Assembly: GCA_964501915.1 (NCBI GenBank)
Contig: CAZCVP010000009.1
Location: 3,224-67,223, forward strand
Length of the DNA stretch: 64,000 nucleotides
Origin: CAYFPX01 sp964501915
Lineage (GTDB): Bacteria; Myxococcota_A; UBA796; CAJQPC01
Direction of reading: 5' to 3'
How positions within the stretch are numbered: position 1 is the first letter of the stretch; each line of letters opens with the position of its first letter. The notes under the pieces were generated by a model. The model did not search any database and was not told the origin of the DNA. It was given only the letters and a program-made list of their open reading frames with translations. Position numbers and translations under genes: made by a program. Below are positions 40,786 to 49,318 of this stretch, piece after piece.

Positions 40786-41532
40786 TCAGAAAGTGTACTT
40801 GAAGTATCCGGTCCAGTTGATGCCGAGATCGAAGCGGAAGGCGAAGAAGATGTCGGCATCGATGCCGACGCTGAAGTGGGAGAGCTTCGAGTAGTACTCG
40901 AAGGTCGGTCCTCCCATCACCAGGAACTTCGGCTGGTTGTGGAAGCCGGGGTCGGCTTGGCCGCGCCCCCAGTCCCCCAGCACGGCGGTGTGGTAGGCCG
41001 GCTCCTGGATGAGCAGCGGGGACCACAGCACGCCGGCGCCGGCGCGGATGCCGATGCCGATGCGGCGGACCGGGTAGAAGGAGGCTTCGAAGGCTCCGGC
41101 GATCGTGTAGGTCCGCAGGTCACCTTCGTGGCACGGGGCCGTTCCGCCCGCGAGCTGGCAGCCGTAGTCGAGCTGGCTCGGGTTGGTCGCTCCCCAGGAC
41201 ATGCCGTTGTAGATGCCCTGGTTGAACATCAGCTCGCCGCCCAGGGACATGGTCTCCCGGTCGACGAAGTCCATGCCGACCGCCAGCGAAGTGGTGGTGC
41301 CGGTCTTGGTCCAGGGGTAGCGCAGCTTCAGGAGGAAGTTGCTCCCCCCGACGGTGGCCTTGGCGTAGGCGCCCTTGGTGACCTCCCGGACCTCGCGGTC
41401 GCGGCGTGAGCGCTTGGGAGCGTCTTCTTCCGCGGCCTCCTCGTCCAGGTCATCGTAGCCCTGGGCGAGGGCAGCCTCCGGAAGGGTGAGGGTGCCGACA
41501 GCGATGAGGGTGAGGAGCAACGTCCGCTTCAT
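40786..41532 (-). CDS. gltH: GltH-like outer-membrane beta-barrel protein
   Basis: The ATG at 41532, with GAGGA before it, gives 248 residues with a good signal peptide (MKRTLLLTLIAVGTLTLPEAALA). After an acidic and then basic linker come alternating amphipathic strands ending in aromatic residues, finishing INWTGYFKYTF, as expected for an outer-membrane barrel. In Myxococcus GltH is an outer-membrane barrel of the gliding complex encoded after gltG, which is the same place here. The assignment rests mainly on fold and gene order. Confidence 0.6.
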   Translation of the reverse strand: MKRTLLLTLIAVGTLTLPEAALAQGYDDLDEEAAEEDAPKRSRRDREVREVTKGAYAKATVGGSNFLLKLRYPWTKTGTTTSLAVGMDFVDRETMSLGGELMFNQGIYNGMSWGATNPSQLDYGCQLAGGTAPCHEGDLRTYTIAGAFEASFYPVRRIGIGIRAGAGVLWSPLLIQEPAYHTAVLGDWGRGQADPGFHNQPKFLVMGGPTFEYYSKLSHFSVGIDADIFFAFRFDLGINWTGYFKYTF

Positions 41533-41617
41533 GGGATCCTCGAGGAGCAGTCGCTCCATCTACCATGACCGGGACCCTGGGTGTTTCCGGGTCCCGACAA
41601 GAAAGTCCTAACTGCTT

Positions 41618-43663
41618 CTACCCGGGGGCGAAGATGAAGGGGTAGGACACGATGACTATTCCGCCGCCCTTGGGCTCGGGGAACTTGAACCGCATGAACC
41701 GGCTGTTGATGCAGCTCTCCACGGCCGGGTTCTTCATCGTGGAGTTCTTGGTCTGGGCCGAGGAGACGGAGCCGTCCTTGGCGATGACGAACTTCACGGT
41801 GATCTTGCCGCCGAGGTTCGGGTTCTTGTTCAGCTCGCGCTGGTAGCAGTACCGGATCTGGTTCATGTGCCGCTTGATGACGGCGTCGATGAGCGACTTG
41901 TCCAGCGCCCCGAGGATGATCGGGTCACCGCCGATGCGGCCGATGCCGCCCTCGCCCTTGGCGCCGAAGTTGCCGCCGCCGGAGCCGTAGCCCGAGGCGC
42001 CGGAGCCACGGCCCTTGGTGCCGAGGCCACCGAGGCCTTCGGCGGTGCCGCCGCCGCCCAGGCCGGAGCCGCGGGAGCCGAGGCCGCCGGAGCCGATCTG
42101 GGTGCCCTTGGCGCCGATGAGGCCACCGATGCCGCCCGTCAGGTCGGAGGACAGGCCCGAGGAGCCGAACACGCCGTCCAGCTCGGAGCCGTCGCGCAGG
42201 GCGCCGAGCACGCCGGCGTTCTCGGCGATCTCGCGGTCGAGCTCCTGCTTCTGCATCTCGACCTTGTTGCCCTTGGCCTGCTTCATCTTGGCGTCTTTCT
42301 TGCCGACCTTGCCCTCTTCGCGCTTGGCCTTGGCGCCCTCGCCCGCGTCGGGGTTGGCGTCCGGCTTCTTCTTCTCCTTGTTCTTCTCGATCTCGGGCTG
42401 CTGGAGCAACAGCTCCACGAACCGGTCCGGGATCTCCATGATCTCGTTCTCGGGCCGCGGCGGCGCCGTGTAGATGATGATGCCGGCCATCAGGCCGATG
42501 AAGCAGAAGAAGAGCAACAGCCCGAGGAACGGGTAGTCGAGTCCCTCGGAGAGCTTGGCGACGAGCCTGCGGCCGGGGTGGACGAGCTGGCCGAAGAAGA
42601 TGACGTGGCCGATGTCGAGGATGATGCGGACGTCGTCCGTCATCTCCAGGGCGTAGACGCCGCCACCCTTGGAGCGGGCCTTGCCGCTCTCGATCAGGGC
42701 GTGGAGGGTCTCGCGCTCCTCGCCGATGTCGACGAAGCCAGCCCAGGCGTCGGAGAAATTGCAGACGTAGCTGGTGCCTTCCCACTCGAACAGCGGGAAC
42801 TCGTCGTGGGGGAGCTGGGCGTTGTCGACGTAGAACTCGTTGCGCCACTCCTCGGCGGCCTCGGAGATGGTCGGACCGAGCGTCCAGGCGAACCGAGCAA
42901 AGCCCTCCGGGACCCAGGCGATCGGGATGCCGAGGAGCCGCCAGCGGAAGCCGCTGGTGGTCCCGATGGTGACCGGCTTGCCGCCCTTGCCGTAGTGCTT
43001 GACGTCCATGACCAGGTCGCCCCAGATCTCGGCGACCTCGAGGACCTTGGGGGCGCGGCGATCGATGCCGACGTCGGACTGGGAGGTGCCCGACCGCATG
43101 ATGAACGCCATGACGTCCTCGGAGATGTCGTCGGCGACGATCTCCTCGTCCGAGCGCCCGTCGATGTCCAGAGCCCCGGTGGCGTGCACGCTGGCGCTGT
43201 GGTCGGTGACCTCGTCGTCCTCCGGGGGCGTGGGGGCAGCCTCCGCGGGGGGCTCCGCCGCAGCGGCTTCCCCGGCCGCTGCGCCCTCGCTCGCCATCAG
43301 CGCCTCGATCTCCTCGGAGGACGCGAGCTGGGTGGGCTCCTCGTCGGCGACCGCACCGTCCTGGCCGATGCTGACCACGATGCGCACGTCCTGGATCTCG
43401 ATGGTGTCGCCGTCGCTCAGCGGGGCATTGACGACCTCGGCGCCGTTGACCTTGGTGCCCTCGCCCACGAGGTCGAGGAGCTGGACGGTGCCGTCGTCGT
43501 TGAGGTTGATGACGGCCTGCAGGTCGGCGAGGGCGTCGTCCTCGATGCGGAGCATGGCCGCGGGGCCCTTGCCGATGGTCACGGACTCGGCGGTGAGCTG
43601 CTCGCGGAACACGAACTCCGAGCCGCGGAAGACCTCGAAGCTCAGGAACAGGGTGTCGGCCAT
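41618..43663 (-). CDS. gltG: GltG-like inner-membrane protein (FHA-like domain, TM helix, TonB-like C-terminus)
   Basis: The 681-residue product opens with an FHA-like beta domain (residues of about 1-105: VTIGKGPAAMLRIEDDALAD; GEGTKVNGAEV). A cytoplasmic middle region follows, then one membrane helix at about 385-410 (FLGLLLFFCFIGLMAGIIIY), a charged Lys/Gln-rich segment, a Gly-rich region, and a C-terminal AgmX/PglI-type TonB-like domain (HMNQIRYCYQRELNKNPNLG; VSYPFIFAPG). GltG of Myxococcus has this transmembrane and TonB-like layout and links the inner-membrane motor to periplasmic Glt proteins. Confidence 0.75.
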   Translation of the reverse strand: MADTLFLSFEVFRGSEFVFREQLTAESVTIGKGPAAMLRIEDDALADLQAVINLNDDGTVQLLDLVGEGTKVNGAEVVNAPLSDGDTIEIQDVRIVVSIGQDGAVADEEPTQLASSEEIEALMASEGAAAGEAAAAEPPAEAAPTPPEDDEVTDHSASVHATGALDIDGRSDEEIVADDISEDVMAFIMRSGTSQSDVGIDRRAPKVLEVAEIWGDLVMDVKHYGKGGKPVTIGTTSGFRWRLLGIPIAWVPEGFARFAWTLGPTISEAAEEWRNEFYVDNAQLPHDEFPLFEWEGTSYVCNFSDAWAGFVDIGEERETLHALIESGKARSKGGGVYALEMTDDVRIILDIGHVIFFGQLVHPGRRLVAKLSEGLDYPFLGLLLFFCFIGLMAGIIIYTAPPRPENEIMEIPDRFVELLLQQPEIEKNKEKKKPDANPDAGEGAKAKREEGKVGKKDAKMKQAKGNKVEMQKQELDREIAENAGVLGALRDGSELDGVFGSSGLSSDLTGGIGGLIGAKGTQIGSGGLGSRGSGLGGGGTAEGLGGLGTKGRGSGASGYGSGGGNFGAKGEGGIGRIGGDPIILGALDKSLIDAVIKRHMNQIRYCYQRELNKNPNLGGKITVKFVIAKDGSVSSAQTKNSTMKNPAVESCINSRFMRFKFPEPKGGGIVIVSYPFIFAPG

Positions 43664-43736
43664 GGTGGAGTTTCCTTCGGGGACGCTGCTGGGCGTCCGG
43701 CCTGGGGGTCTTGGAAAGGGGAGGTCTCGGGTCTGC

Positions 43737-44009
43737 CTACTTCACGTAGTTGACCGACTGGTCCATCTCGTCGTTGAAGTCGGACCGGAGCTTGATCAGC
43801 GGGTTGAAGGAGCCCTTCTTGCGGTCGAGCAGCAGGGCTCCTTGAGGCTTGACCAGCTCGCCGGCGACGTCGAGGGACTCGAAGTCGATCTCGGTCTTCT
43901 GCTTGTAGACGATGCGGCGCCCACTGTCGGAGTCGACGTCGTCCTGGGCGAGCGCGCTGGAGGGGGCGAGGACGGCCAGGGCCATCAGGAGGAGGGAGAT
44001 GCGCTTCAT
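43737..44009 (-). CDS. gltF: GltF-like small periplasmic protein, copy 1
   Basis: A 90-residue product with a cleavable signal peptide (MKRISLLLMALAVLAPSSALA). The mature part contains VYKQKTEIDFESLDVAGEL and ends with the motif NPLIKLRSDFNDEMDQSVNY, seen in small proteins encoded with Myxococcus-type gliding genes (GltF/CglF). The neighbouring gene at 44129 shares this C-terminal motif. It lies 73 bases before gltG. Confidence 0.6.
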   Translation of the reverse strand: MKRISLLLMALAVLAPSSALAQDDVDSDSGRRIVYKQKTEIDFESLDVAGELVKPQGALLLDRKKGSFNPLIKLRSDFNDEMDQSVNYVK

Positions 44010-44128
44010 GGCCGGTCTCCGGGGTGTAGCGGTGCCCGAAGCAGAGAGGAGGCTCTGCGAACGGGAAGAATGTCGGACTGGAGCGTATTGGGCAAGGCGG
44101 TTGCCGTCATGTTGCCGTCAAAGGGGAC

Positions 44129-44416
44129 CTACCGGATGAAGTGGACCGACTGTTCCAGCTCGGGAGTGAAGTCCTGGCGGAGCTGGAAGAGGGGAAGGTG
44201 GGGGTTGGGCGTGGGCTCGATCGCGATGTCGATCACGTCGTCGAGGGTGCCGAAGACCTCGGCCGGATCGGTGAAGTCCACGTGCTGCGGTCGGCTGTCG
44301 GTGGGGGTCTCGAGAGGATCCTCGCCGAGGGCCTCTTCCACCTCCTGGGCGAGGGTGTCGGTCTCGGGGGTCTGGGGGGCGGCCACGGCCACGACGAGGG
44401 AGAGGAGCAGGTGCAC
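44129..44416 (-). CDS. GltF-like small periplasmic protein, copy 2
   Basis: The GTG at 44416 (GAGGA upstream) gives 95 residues with a signal peptide (MHLLLSLVVAVAAPQTP). The C-terminus LPLFQLRQDFTPELEQSVHF aligns with the end of the 43737 protein, and both have a VDF/IDF segment about 35-50 residues earlier. The two genes look like diverged tandem duplicates. The 119-base gap between them contains a tandem TTGCCGTCA repeat (about 44099 and 44112). Confidence 0.55.
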   Translation of the reverse strand: MHLLLSLVVAVAAPQTPETDTLAQEVEEALGEDPLETPTDSRPQHVDFTDPAEVFGTLDDVIDIAIEPTPNPHLPLFQLRQDFTPELEQSVHFIR

Positions 44417-44486
44417 GGGTGTCCTCGGGGAGGGAGTGCACGTGCTCAGACATCATCGCCAGCCAGGGGTTCCCCCCCTGGCGGGG

Positions 44487-46097
44487 CTACTCGGGAGTGG
44501 TCGTCTCGCCTTCCTCGGCGGCGGGTGCTTCCTCGCCTTCGGGCGCGGCGGGGGTCTCTTCGGCCTCCTCGCTGCCCTCCGGGGCCTCCTCGCCCTCGGG
44601 GGCCGGGGTCTCACCGGCCGGCTCCCCCTCGGAGCCCTCCGCCTGGGGCGGGGCCTCCTCCGGCGCTGGCTCGGCGCCACCCTGGGGGCAGAGCTCGACG
44701 AGGGTGTCCAGCATCGGCTCGTACTGGTCGAAGAAGGTCAGCACGTCGCCGGCCATCTGGTAGTCCTCGGACATGATGACCATGTCCGCGGTCTCCGTCA
44801 CCGTGGCGAGCTCCTCGACGCCCATCTCGATGGCCTCGGGGCAGGAGGCGAGGCCCATCTTGGCCTTGAAGGCCTCGTTGCGCTCCTTGAGGGTGTCGAG
44901 CTGGGCCATCTGGCGCTTCTGCCGCTCCTCTTCCTCCTTCTTCTTCTGGGCGAGCTCGTCCTGCCGCCGCTTCTCCTCGGCCTGGGACTCCAACACCCGG
45001 TCCTTGCGGGCGAAGACCTCGTGGTCCGGACCGATCTGGCCCTCCATCGCCTCGATGTAGCGGTCGAGGTACTTCTGGGCCTTCTTGTAGTCCTTGGTGT
45101 ACTTCTCGTGGAGCGTGGCCGCGTTGAAGTAGGCCATCTCGTTCTTGGTGTCGATCTCGAGGATCTCCTCGTAGAGCTTGGCGGCGGCGTCGTAGTCCCT
45201 GGCGCCGCGCAGCGCGATGGCGAGGCCGAGCTTGGCGTCGACGTTGCCGGGTGCGGCCGAGACGGCGGCCTCGAAGGCGGTCCGGGCCAGCGCGTAGTCG
45301 CCGGAGCGCAGGGCGACCCAGCCGAGGTTGAGGTTGGCCTCGAGGTTGTCGGAGTCCAGCTTGATGGCGGTCTGGAAGCTCTCGATGGCGGAGACCTCGT
45401 CGCCTTGCAGCAGGGAGGTCACGCCCATGTTGTTGTAGAGCCCGGGGTCGCCCTCGTTCAGGGTCTTGGACTTCTCGGCACAGAGCTGGCTCATGGGGAA
45501 GTTGCCCATGGCGAAGTAGGTGCGCGAGAGGTTGCGGTAGGCGCCGACGTTGTCCGGATCCCGCATCAGGATCTCCTCGGCCTGCCGGATGGCGGACTCG
45601 TACATCTCGGCCTCGTTCAGCGCCTCCATGAGGTTGTTGCGGATCTCCAGGTCGTCCTGGTGGAGCGCGACGTAGTTCTCGTAGAGCGCCGCAGCCTCAC
45701 CGGGCCGGTCGTTGGCCATCAGCATGTTGCCGAGGTTGTACAGGGCGCTCTTGTAGCCGTCGTCGGCCTGCAGTGCGGCCCGGTAGTGCTCCTCGGCCTT
45801 CTGGGTCTGGCCCATGCGCTCGGCGCACCAGCCGGCGTTGAACTGGGCCTTGGCCAGGGTGGGGTCCTCGCCGATCGCGAGGGTGAAGGCCGTGTAGGCA
45901 CCCGCGTAGTCGAGGGTGCCGTCCTTGCCCGGGGTCTGGAGCAGGGTCACGCCGATGGCGAACTGCTCGGCCGGGTCGATGGCCTCGGGCTCGGCCGTGG
46001 TCTCGACGGGCTTCTTCTCGCCGCCGCAGGCGGTGAAGGTGGTGACGGCGCCGCTGGAGACGGCGAGCAGGACCAGCAGGGAGGGGAAGGTACGCAT
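44487..46097 (-). CDS. gltE: GltE-like TPR lipoprotein
   Basis: The 536-residue product has a lipoprotein signal with Cys24 (TFTAC). Ten or so tetratricopeptide repeats cover residues of about 45-330 (AKAQFNAGWCAERMGQTQKA; GLYNNMGVTSLLQGDEVSAI). A charged coiled coil follows (SQAEEKRRQDELAQKKKEEE), then a small domain with paired cysteines (ASCPEAIEMG; VELCPQGG), then an acidic Glu-Pro-Ala tail. Myxococcus GltE (AglT) is a TPR lipoprotein of the gliding complex. It follows the gltD-like gene by 5 bases. Confidence 0.72.
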   Translation of the reverse strand: MRTFPSLLVLLAVSSGAVTTFTACGGEKKPVETTAEPEAIDPAEQFAIGVTLLQTPGKDGTLDYAGAYTAFTLAIGEDPTLAKAQFNAGWCAERMGQTQKAEEHYRAALQADDGYKSALYNLGNMLMANDRPGEAAALYENYVALHQDDLEIRNNLMEALNEAEMYESAIRQAEEILMRDPDNVGAYRNLSRTYFAMGNFPMSQLCAEKSKTLNEGDPGLYNNMGVTSLLQGDEVSAIESFQTAIKLDSDNLEANLNLGWVALRSGDYALARTAFEAAVSAAPGNVDAKLGLAIALRGARDYDAAAKLYEEILEIDTKNEMAYFNAATLHEKYTKDYKKAQKYLDRYIEAMEGQIGPDHEVFARKDRVLESQAEEKRRQDELAQKKKEEEERQKRQMAQLDTLKERNEAFKAKMGLASCPEAIEMGVEELATVTETADMVIMSEDYQMAGDVLTFFDQYEPMLDTLVELCPQGGAEPAPEEAPPQAEGSEGEPAGETPAPEGEEAPEGSEEAEETPAAPEGEEAPAAEEGETTTPE

Positions 46098-46102
46098 GTT
46101 CC

Positions 46103-49100
46103 TCAGAGCTCCGTCTCGAAGTCCGCGGTGAACTTGGCCGCGCTGGTGTAGCCGGGCTCCAGCAGCCGCTCCTCGAGCGGTGGGAACTCGGATGGTTGCA
46201 GCTCGGTGAGGTGCTGGGCCGCGAATTCCATGTTCTGGTTGTAGAGGTGGATGTCGTAGGACTTGGCCAGCGCCGCGCCGTAGGCCTCGATGGCCTTCTG
46301 GGTCTGCGGGTAGATCTTGTCCTCGAGGCCCATGCGGTAGAACTCCTCCTGGCCCTCGTCGAGGTACGACGGGATGTGCGAGTTCGTCAGGCTGTCGGCC
46401 ATGTCCTCGTAGGCCTGGCCCAGCTTCACGATGGCGGCCAGGCCCCACTCGCCGGCGCCGGTGGCGACGATGGCGGCGTAGGTGGCCTCGACGCCCTGTA
46501 GGGCCTTGGCCTTGGCCACGAGCTGGTCGGTGAGGATCTTGTCCTCCTGCTTGCGGCTGACCTTCTTGCCGGGACCGCTGATGGTCAGGGCGATGTACTC
46601 CTGGTACTGGTCCTCGGCGAGCTTGTACATCATCTCGCCGACGAACTCGACGCCGATGACGAACTCGGCGCCACCCTCTGCGGCCTCGGTGTACCAGTCC
46701 AGGGTCTGCGCGTAGTGCTTGAGCGCCTTGGTCTCCTGACCCTGCTTCTCCAGGCACTGGCCGTAGTGGAGGCGGGCGAAGAGCAGCTCGTCCGGGGTCA
46801 GCTTCTTGGTGTCCTTCTGGGTGAACAGGGCGTAGTAGACCTTGGCGGCCTGGGCCCACTGCTCGTGGTCTTCGTAGATGCGGGCGATCTCGATGGCCAC
46901 CGACTGGACGTTGTCCTTGTCCGGGAAGGCCGCCATGTACTGCTGGTAGTTCTTGATCGCGGCCTGCCACTCGCCCATCGACTTGCGGAAGAGGGCGGCC
47001 GAGTAGATGGCGTCCGCGGCGTTGTCGTGCTCGTCGTCCAGGGAGAAGAGCTTCTCGTACCAACCCGCCGCCTCGGCGAAGTTGGCGATGGACTCGTAGT
47101 CGAAGGCCAGTGCCGCGACCTGGTCGTTGTAGAACTTCGACTTGGGGAAGTTCTCGATGAGGATGTGGCGCGTCTCCATCGTGAGCTCGCGCTTGTCCTC
47201 CTGGTGGTAGTAGACGGCGGCGTTGTTCAGCGCGACGTCCGCGACCTCGCTCTCGGGGAATTCGTCGTAGAAGGCGCGGTAGCCGTTGGCGGCCTTGATC
47301 TTGTCGGAGTCGGCGGCGAAGCCGACCTCGATGAGCTTGAAGCTCGACCGCTCGTAGACGTTGTAGACCTCCTTCTTGAAGGCCGACGAGCCCAGGCCGT
47401 CCTGGTCGTAGAAGACCTTGGAGACGTCCTTGAGGTTCTCCCAGTCCTCGACCAGGGCGAAGGAGTCGAGGATCAGGTTGGCGGCCTGCTCGGCCTGCTG
47501 GGCCCGCGGGTTCATGCCGATGACGACCCGGAAGCGGTCCGACGCCTCCTTGAACTGGTTCTTGTTGTAGAGCAGGTAGGCCGACCGGTAGATGATCTTC
47601 TGGGTCTTGGCGTCGTCGGGGAAGAGCTTGCTGAACTGGTCCAGGGCGGCCAGCAGCTTCTGCTCGTTCTCGGTGAGCTCGACGGGCTCGGTGCTCTTCC
47701 CGGGAGCACGCCCGATGCCACCGTCCTTCTTGACCAGCTCGTCGGCCGCGAAGATGGCGGACTCGGAGCAGAACTTCGAGTGCTTGCCGTTGGGGTCGAT
47801 CTCGACGACCTTCATGTACTGGGCGTAGGCGTCTTCGTAGAGCTTGATCTTGTAGAGCAGCTCACCGAACTCGTAGCGCATGTCGTAGGCGTACTTGGAG
47901 TCCGGGAACTCGGTCAGGTAGACCGTGTAGGCCTTGTGGGCCAGCACGTAGAGCTCCTTGGCCTGGCGGCCGCTCTTCAGCTTGCGGGCCTTCTCGTGGT
48001 AGCCGCTGGCGATCCTGCGGAGGTTCTTCTCCAGCATGTTCTGGGCGGCCTGGATGGCGTCCGGCTCGGCGGCGTTGGCCCGGGCCCAGGCGCTCGATCT
48101 GCCGTAGGTCTTCAGCATGCGGTCGACCTCGGCGACCACCTCCTGGGCCTTGCCCATCTTCGTGTAGGCCTTGATGATCTCGTTCTGGTAGTCCGGGGCA
48201 TCCGGGCTCTGCGGGTCCTCCGCGATGAGCCGCCGGTAGGTCTGGATGCACTGCTCGAACTTGCCCTGCTCGAAGTAGGTGGTGGCGAGCCGCTTGAGCA
48301 TCGACCGGATGAGATCCTTCTTGCCCAGCTTGTTGAAGTAGGCGTAGGCCTCGTCCATCTCACCGGCGTCGGCGAAGAACCGGACCAGGTCCTTCAGCGC
48401 CTCGTCCTGCAGGGTGATGCGGGACTTGCGGGCGCCCTCGTCGGCATCGGCAGCGGCCATCGAGTAGGCCACGACCGTCTTCATGGTGTCGATGGACTTC
48501 CCGTACTCGCCGACGTTGTAGTAGCACCACGCCAGCTTGTAGAGGGCGAAGGGGTACTTCTCGGAGTCGCGGTAGGCGGCGGCCTTCTGGTAGGCCCGCA
48601 GCGCCTTGTAGGCGTTGTTGTTGTCGAAGTAGTACTCACCGATCTGCACGTAGGCGTCGGGCACGTAGCCGCTGTCCGGGTAGGTGCGGACCAGCCGCGT
48701 GAACTCCTGGACGGCCTCCTTGCGCTTGCCGATGTCCTGGAGCGCGGCGCCCAGGTAGTAGGTGGCTTCGTCGGCCCGCACGAAGGTCGGGTAGTTGGCC
48801 AGGATCTGCTTGTAGAGCTTGATGCTCCGGTCCTGCCACTTCCGCGACTCGACGTTGTCCGGCTCGAGCTGGACCTCGTCGCAGCGGTCGTCGTTGAAGC
48901 AGGCGTCGAACTCCTTCTCGAACTTCTGCATCTCCGTGAGGTAGAGGTCGCGCCCCTCCTCGAAGTAGAGGTCCGCCAGCCGCAGCATCATCTCGGCCTT
49001 GGTCTCACCGTGGAGCCGACCGCTGGCGAGCAGCTCCTTGGCGAAGTCCATCTCCTCGTGGCGCTTCTGCCGGGCGAGGCGACGGTACTCCTCGGAGAGC

Positions 49101-49252
49101 TCCTGCGTGGACAGGTCCTCCGCCTTGAGCACGCGGCGCTCTTCGCGCTGCTTGCGGGTGTCTTCTTCTGCTTCGTCCTGTCCGAAGGCAGGAGAGGCCA
49201 GGCCGCCCGTGAGCAGCAGGGCCAGGGGAAGGGCGATGCGTCGCAGCGTCAT
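46103..49252 (-). CDS. gltD: GltD-like large periplasmic TPR protein
   Basis: The 1049-residue product has a signal peptide (MTLRRIALPLALLLTGGLASPAFG) and is otherwise almost entirely helical. Many TPR units can be read along it (EATYYLGAALQDIGKRKEAV; AYVQIGEYYFDNNNAYKALR; AAVYYHQEDKRELTMETRHI). The size, secretion signal and TPR content match GltD (AgmU/AgnA) of Myxococcus, a periplasmic scaffold of focal-adhesion complexes. A very long opposite-strand frame over this gene (46715-50014) is a high-GC shadow. Confidence 0.72.
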   Translation of the reverse strand: MTLRRIALPLALLLTGGLASPAFGQDEAEEDTRKQREERRVLKAEDLSTQELSEEYRRLARQKRHEEMDFAKELLASGRLHGETKAEMMLRLADLYFEEGRDLYLTEMQKFEKEFDACFNDDRCDEVQLEPDNVESRKWQDRSIKLYKQILANYPTFVRADEATYYLGAALQDIGKRKEAVQEFTRLVRTYPDSGYVPDAYVQIGEYYFDNNNAYKALRAYQKAAAYRDSEKYPFALYKLAWCYYNVGEYGKSIDTMKTVVAYSMAAADADEGARKSRITLQDEALKDLVRFFADAGEMDEAYAYFNKLGKKDLIRSMLKRLATTYFEQGKFEQCIQTYRRLIAEDPQSPDAPDYQNEIIKAYTKMGKAQEVVAEVDRMLKTYGRSSAWARANAAEPDAIQAAQNMLEKNLRRIASGYHEKARKLKSGRQAKELYVLAHKAYTVYLTEFPDSKYAYDMRYEFGELLYKIKLYEDAYAQYMKVVEIDPNGKHSKFCSESAIFAADELVKKDGGIGRAPGKSTEPVELTENEQKLLAALDQFSKLFPDDAKTQKIIYRSAYLLYNKNQFKEASDRFRVVIGMNPRAQQAEQAANLILDSFALVEDWENLKDVSKVFYDQDGLGSSAFKKEVYNVYERSSFKLIEVGFAADSDKIKAANGYRAFYDEFPESEVADVALNNAAVYYHQEDKRELTMETRHILIENFPKSKFYNDQVAALAFDYESIANFAEAAGWYEKLFSLDDEHDNAADAIYSAALFRKSMGEWQAAIKNYQQYMAAFPDKDNVQSVAIEIARIYEDHEQWAQAAKVYYALFTQKDTKKLTPDELLFARLHYGQCLEKQGQETKALKHYAQTLDWYTEAAEGGAEFVIGVEFVGEMMYKLAEDQYQEYIALTISGPGKKVSRKQEDKILTDQLVAKAKALQGVEATYAAIVATGAGEWGLAAIVKLGQAYEDMADSLTNSHIPSYLDEGQEEFYRMGLEDKIYPQTQKAIEAYGAALAKSYDIHLYNQNMEFAAQHLTELQPSEFPPLEERLLEPGYTSAAKFTADFETEL

Positions 49253-49318
49253 CGGCGATGTCCTCGTTCGTTGCCCCTCTCTACCCGACTTGGGGGGCTT
49301 TCGTTCCGCAGAGGCTCC

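Noticed and set aside
41867..43753. A 628-codon plus-strand frame opposite the gltG-like gene
   Set aside because: Ala/Gly/Leu-rich antisense shadow. The minus strand has the FHA-like, transmembrane and TonB-like domains.
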